Positions 53,576 to 56,503 of a stretch of 56,503 bases of DNA are shown in pieces; the first letter of the stretch is position 1, and the number at the start of each line of letters is the position of its first letter. Source of the stretch: Hyphomicrobiales bacterium (GTDB lineage: Bacteria; Pseudomonadota; Alphaproteobacteria; Rhizobiales; CAJQND01); the NCBI GenBank assembly GCA_028285595.1, contig JANQOW010000164.1, positions 1 through 56,503 on the forward strand, in the 5' to 3' direction. Below the pieces are notes generated by a model. The model ran no database searches. It worked only from the letters and a program-made list of their open reading frames with translations, and was not told the origin of the DNA. The position numbers and the translations under genes are program-made.

Positions 53576-54406
53576 ATGAACCAACACACGAAAATCAGCG
53601 CCGCCCCTGACTTTGCGGCCATCAAGCAAAAGCAAAATGCGGCCTGGAACTCCGGCGACTACGCACGGATTGGCTCCACCTTGCAGATCACAGGCGAAGA
53701 GCTTGCTGAAGCGGCCGCTTTGCCACCGGGCGCGAAGGTGCTGGACGTGGCCGCCGGAAACGGCAACGCCACCCTGGCCTTCGCGCGCCGCTTCTGTCAG
53801 GTCACCTCGACCGACTATGTGGCCGATCTCCTAAAGGCTGGCGAAGCGCGCGCCGCCGCTGAGGGACTGGACGTCGCTTATCAGGTGGCTGATGCCGAGG
53901 ACCTGCCCTTTAAGGACGGCCAATTCGACGCCGTGGTCTCGTCCTTCGGCGTTATGTTCGCCCCCAACCAGGCCCAGGCCGCCGCAGAGCTCCTGCGCAC
54001 CTGCCGGCCAGGCGGCAAGATCGCCATGGCCAACTGGACGCCGGACAGCTTCATTGGCGCTTTGTTCAAAACCCTCGGCAAACACGTCCCGCCGCCGGAA
54101 GGCCTGAACTCACCGGCGCTCTGGGGCACGGCCAACTGGCTCTCAGACGTCTTCGGTGACGGCACCCGCCACATCGAACTCAAGCGCAAGAACTTCACCT
54201 TCCGCTACGCCTCGCCCCAAACATTCGCAGATTTCTTCCGCACCTACTATGGTCCGGTTCACAAGGCATTTGCCGCCGTGGGCGAAACCGGCGCACCGGC
54301 GCTGGAACGCGATATTCTCAAAACCATCGCTGACTTCAACGTCGCTGCGGATGAGACGATGATGGTTCCATCGGAATATGCCGAGATCATCATTACCAAG
54401 GCCTAA
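53576..54406 (+). CDS. Class I SAM-dependent methyltransferase
   Basis: 276 residues. SAM motif I VLDVAAGNGNATLAFARR near 53-70, motif II TSTDYVADLLKAG near 75, AEDLPFKDGQFDAVVSSFGVMFAPNQ near 104-130. UbiE-like small-molecule type. AAGGAAACCC precedes the ATG. Followed by an intrinsic terminator. Confidence 0.87.
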   Translation: MNQHTKISAAPDFAAIKQKQNAAWNSGDYARIGSTLQITGEELAEAAALPPGAKVLDVAAGNGNATLAFARRFCQVTSTDYVADLLKAGEARAAAEGLDVAYQVADAEDLPFKDGQFDAVVSSFGVMFAPNQAQAAAELLRTCRPGGKIAMANWTPDSFIGALFKTLGKHVPPPEGLNSPALWGTANWLSDVFGDGTRHIELKRKNFTFRYASPQTFADFFRTYYGPVHKAFAAVGETGAPALERDILKTIADFNVAADETMMVPSEYAEIIITKA

Positions 54407-54413
54407 CCCTTAG

Positions 54414-54457
54414 ATTCCGCCCCCTGGAGCCTGTGCTTGGGGGTCGGAATAGATTTT
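54414..54457 (+). terminator. Intrinsic terminator after the methyltransferase gene
   Basis: ATTCCG-CCCCC, a loop, GGGGG-T-CGGAAT, then AGATTTT. An 11-bp stem with one bulge. Confidence 0.65.
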
Positions 54458-54462
54458 CAAAC

Positions 54463-54491
54463 TTGACAATCAACGTGGCAATCCTATTTAT
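54463..54491 (+). promoter_or_regulatory. Promoter of the TetR gene
   Basis: TTGACA at 54463-54468, 17 bases, ATTTAT at 54486-54491. The -10 lies in the left arm of the long palindrome. Confidence 0.6.
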
Positions 54492-54520
54492 GGTCAATCT
54501 TGACAATAAATAGGATTGCC
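54477..54520. promoter_or_regulatory. 44-bp near-perfect palindrome, likely TetR operator
   Basis: GGCAATCCTATTTAT at 54477-54491 is exactly matched by ATAAATAGGATTGCC at 54506-54520; the 14 bases between contain a smaller inverted repeat GTCAA-TC-TTGAC. In all, 20 of 22 positions pair. It covers the -10 and the ribosome site of the TetR gene. Confidence 0.75.
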
Positions 54521-54524
54521 CGCC

Positions 54525-55127
54525 GTGCCACGTCCCAGCCTCAAACACCAGCGCTCAGAGGAAATCCTCGCCGCCTTTGCCCGGTGCGTGGCCCGCTTCG
54601 GCCTGGACGGAGCAACTCTGGAACTTGTGGCAGATGAGGCCGGCGTCTCGCGGCCGGCCGTGCGCCATTTCGTGGGAAACCGGGAAGATCTGATTGAGGC
54701 TCTGGCAGCCCATGTGCGCCGTGACTATCAGACCAAAATGGAAACGCTGTTCGCCTGGCTGCCGCAAACCGGGCGCATCGAGGCGCTCATAGAGCTTCTT
54801 TTTGCGCCCAACGCAGCCAGCTCTTCGGAAGATGTCGCCCTGGCCCAAGCTCTCATGGCGGCTGCCGACCGCTACCCCTCCGTGGCGGCACCGCTGAAGA
54901 ACTGGATCACGGAGTTTGACCAACGCATTCAGGACGAGCTCTCCGCCCACGCACCGAACGCGGCGCCGAAGGACATTGCGGCGGCCTCGTTCGGCATCCT
55001 CTCGCTCTATTTCAACATCGACGCGCTCACGCAGCTCCGCATGCCCGAGCATTATGCAGACGCCGCAAAGACCGCAGCTCTCAACCTGATTTCAAGACTG
55101 GAGGAACCTTCACATGGGGCAAACTAA
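54525..55127 (+). CDS. TetR/AcrR-family repressor
   Basis: 200 residues from a GTG at 54525 with TAGGAT upstream, in the right arm of the palindrome; TTG at 54516 is an alternative. Helix-turn-helix: ATLELVADEAGVSRPAVRHFVGNREDLIEAL near 27-57. The C-terminal domain (ligand binding) is all helical and not family-specific. The palindrome overlapping its promoter points to self-repression. Overlaps the next gene by 14 bases. Confidence 0.92.
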   Translation: MPRPSLKHQRSEEILAAFARCVARFGLDGATLELVADEAGVSRPAVRHFVGNREDLIEALAAHVRRDYQTKMETLFAWLPQTGRIEALIELLFAPNAASSSEDVALAQALMAAADRYPSVAAPLKNWITEFDQRIQDELSAHAPNAAPKDIAAASFGILSLYFNIDALTQLRMPEHYADAAKTAALNLISRLEEPSHGAN

Positions 55128-55371
55128 GTGGCTCACCATCGCCGCCCTCATCCTATTGACCTTCGCCACGGTGCAAGGGTGGTACTGGGTCTGGGGACTG
55201 CTCTTTCTGTTTTGGGGCCTTGGGGGCATCCGTTCAGGCGCAACGTTCGTGGTGGAAGATGTCTTGCGCGCTGAAAACCCCGCCCTCTTTTGGTTGATCA
55301 GCGCCATGTGGGTCGGCTTTGGCGCGTTCTATGTCTATGGCGACCTGTCGCTGCGCCTGGCCCAGCCTTAA
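55114..55371 (+). CDS. Small two- or three-helix membrane protein
   Basis: 85 residues, Trp- and Leu-rich, with likely membrane helices at 6-20, 25-42 and 57-76. GGAGGAACC precedes the ATG, which lies inside the TetR 3' end, so it is coupled to the regulator. Not recognised. Ten bases before the Rieske gene. Confidence 0.72.
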   Translation: MGQTKWLTIAALILLTFATVQGWYWVWGLLFLFWGLGGIRSGATFVVEDVLRAENPALFWLISAMWVGFGAFYVYGDLSLRLAQP

Positions 55372-55380
55372 GGAGCTGCC

Positions 55381-56503
55381 ATGGCGTCTCCCCAAATGAT
55401 GCACGTGCTGCCTGTCGCTGCCTATACCTCGCAAGAATGGTTTGACCGCGAGCAGGCTCAGATCTTTTCGCGCACCTGGGCTTATGCGGGATTTGCAGAA
55501 GACGTGAGCGAACCCGGCCAGTATGTGAGCGTTCAAGCCGGGCTTAACAACATCTTCGTGATCATGGGCCGCGACCGCCGCTTGCGCGCCTTCCACAATA
55601 TCTGCCGCCACCGCGGGACCCAGCTGCTGCGCGCGGCCGGCAAGAGCCAAAAAGCCATCACCTGCCCCTATCATGACTGGACCTATGATCTTGAGGGCGC
55701 GCTGGTGTCCGTCCCTGAGGAGCACGCCGAGTTTCGCGGCATCGACAAATCATGCCTCGGGCTCAAACCGGCTTCCGTCGATCTTTGGCGCAGTATGATC
55801 TTCGTTCATCCCGACCCGGACGCAGGCTCAATCATGGCCTGGTTCGGCGAGGTTGAACCTCACCTGGGACCGCACAAGGTGGATGAGTTGGTGGAAGATC
55901 CAGAGGCCCGTACCAGCTACGAGATCAAAGCCAACTGGAAGATCGTGGTGGAGAACTACATTGACGTCTACCACCTTGCCCACCTCCATTCAGGCACCCT
56001 GTCACACTATGATCACGCCAAGGCTGAGTTTGGGTTCGTGGGGCCGCACTACGCGTTCTGGGAACCGCTCTCAGCGGACTATGCAGAGCACCTGGAGGAC
56101 AAGGCCCCCACGCCCCTGGTGCTTGCGCCGGAGGAGGCCGGCGCATGGGTGCCCATGCTGTTTCCAGGCATCGGGCTTGCCGAAAGCGAATCCAGCTGGT
56201 CGACCTTCATCATCACTCCTCTCGCCCCGGAACTGACCCGGGTGGAAAATCGCATGCGGGTGAAAAACGCCTCCAGCTGGGCGTTCCGGAGCCAGGAATG
56301 GAGCTCGTCCGGCTTTTGGGCGAACAAGATCAAAGGCAAGTATGAGCCGGAAGAAGGGGTCGACGACCCCCTGACCAGCGGCGACTTCACGGGCGAAGAC
56401 ATCTACGCCTGCGAACAGCAGCAGAAGTCGCTCAAGAGCCCCTATTTCGAGGTGGGCGCCTCTGCGGAGCGCTCAGAAAGCCCCGTGCGCCAACATCAAC
56501 AGG
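55381..56503 (+). CDS. Rieske non-haem iron oxygenase, alpha subunit (partial)
   Basis: 374 codons seen; the gene runs off the right edge. AAGGAG precedes the ATG. Rieske cluster ligands C75-x-H77 and C95-xx-H98 (CPYHDW); catalytic iron ligands in NYIDVYHLAHLH at 192-203, with D195 the electron-bridging Asp and H198, H203. Typical of aromatic-ring or quaternary-amine oxygenases; the exact substrate class cannot be set without the C-terminal part and reductase. Downstream of TetR and the small membrane protein in one operon. Confidence 0.93.
   Translation, partial: MASPQMMHVLPVAAYTSQEWFDREQAQIFSRTWAYAGFAEDVSEPGQYVSVQAGLNNIFVIMGRDRRLRAFHNICRHRGTQLLRAAGKSQKAITCPYHDWTYDLEGALVSVPEEHAEFRGIDKSCLGLKPASVDLWRSMIFVHPDPDAGSIMAWFGEVEPHLGPHKVDELVEDPEARTSYEIKANWKIVVENYIDVYHLAHLHSGTLSHYDHAKAEFGFVGPHYAFWEPLSADYAEHLEDKAPTPLVLAPEEAGAWVPMLFPGIGLAESESSWSTFIITPLAPELTRVENRMRVKNASSWAFRSQEWSSSGFWANKIKGKYEPEEGVDDPLTSGDFTGEDIYACEQQQKSLKSPYFEVGASAERSESPVRQHQQ

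Noticed and set aside
1-56503. tRNA genes, CRISPR arrays, insertion sequences
   Set aside because: Intergenic stretches were read for cloverleaf arms, spaced direct repeats and transposase motifs; none was found by eye, though a tRNAscan or ISfinder search would be firmer.

Overview
The window is chromosomal DNA of an alphaproteobacterium, probably of the rhizobial (Hyphomicrobiales) side. The evidence is the gene order purB, DUF1476, purC, purS, purQ, purL, bolA, grxD; a GTTC-N7-GTTC LexA box in the recA promoter; Irr-type iron boxes (TTTAGAA-N3-TTCTAAA) at iron genes; and a zeta-type F1-ATPase inhibitor gene. The genus cannot be told from sequence alone. No rRNA, tRNA, CRISPR array, insertion sequence or phage gene was seen.

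Layout. 0-2 kb: thiamine salvage operon thiM-thiE-thiD (minus) behind a TPP riboswitch and a readable promoter. 2-17.2 kb: the purine block, interrupted by a coiled-coil protein, a three-helix membrane protein, a membrane-anchored Clp-fold serine protease with a nicotinate phosphoribosyltransferase, a hybrid histidine kinase and a large MscS-type channel, and ending in bolA and the CGFS glutaredoxin. 17.2-24.8 kb: membrane transport (DUF2269, Na+/Ca2+ exchanger, MFS, TauE), rpsD, murI, a cytochrome c, a secreted protein and trmJ.

24.8-29.5 kb is an iron locus: FbpB-type permease, Bfd, bacterioferritin and a di-haem oxidoreductase. Three Irr boxes sit upstream of a likely -35 at the uptake gene and over the -10 at the storage gene, as expected for Irr activation and repression respectively. 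29.6-36.2 kb holds flavin dehydrogenases, small ferredoxin-like-fold monooxygenases with an ArsR regulator, a DMT exporter and a DUF1989/GMC pair. 36.3-38.1 kb has a secreted protein built of six two-cysteine repeats beside a Tat-exported MsrB. 38.7-43.4 kb carries an Lrp regulator, alaS and recA. 43.6-45.2 kb is gene-poor and looks acquired or decayed, with a small two-gene operon.

45.2-51.9 kb is a catabolic block: M19 dipeptidase-like protein with changed metal ligands, RidA, AbrB, two SDRs, class III aminotransferase and a ureohydrolase. It could turn a guanidino compound into urea and an omega-amino acid, which is then transaminated and reduced. From 51.9 kb to the end come a tail-rich hypothetical protein, a sigma-54-type promoter before a 46-residue membrane protein, a VOC protein, a methyltransferase, and a TetR gene with a 44-bp palindrome heading a Rieske oxygenase gene that runs off the window.
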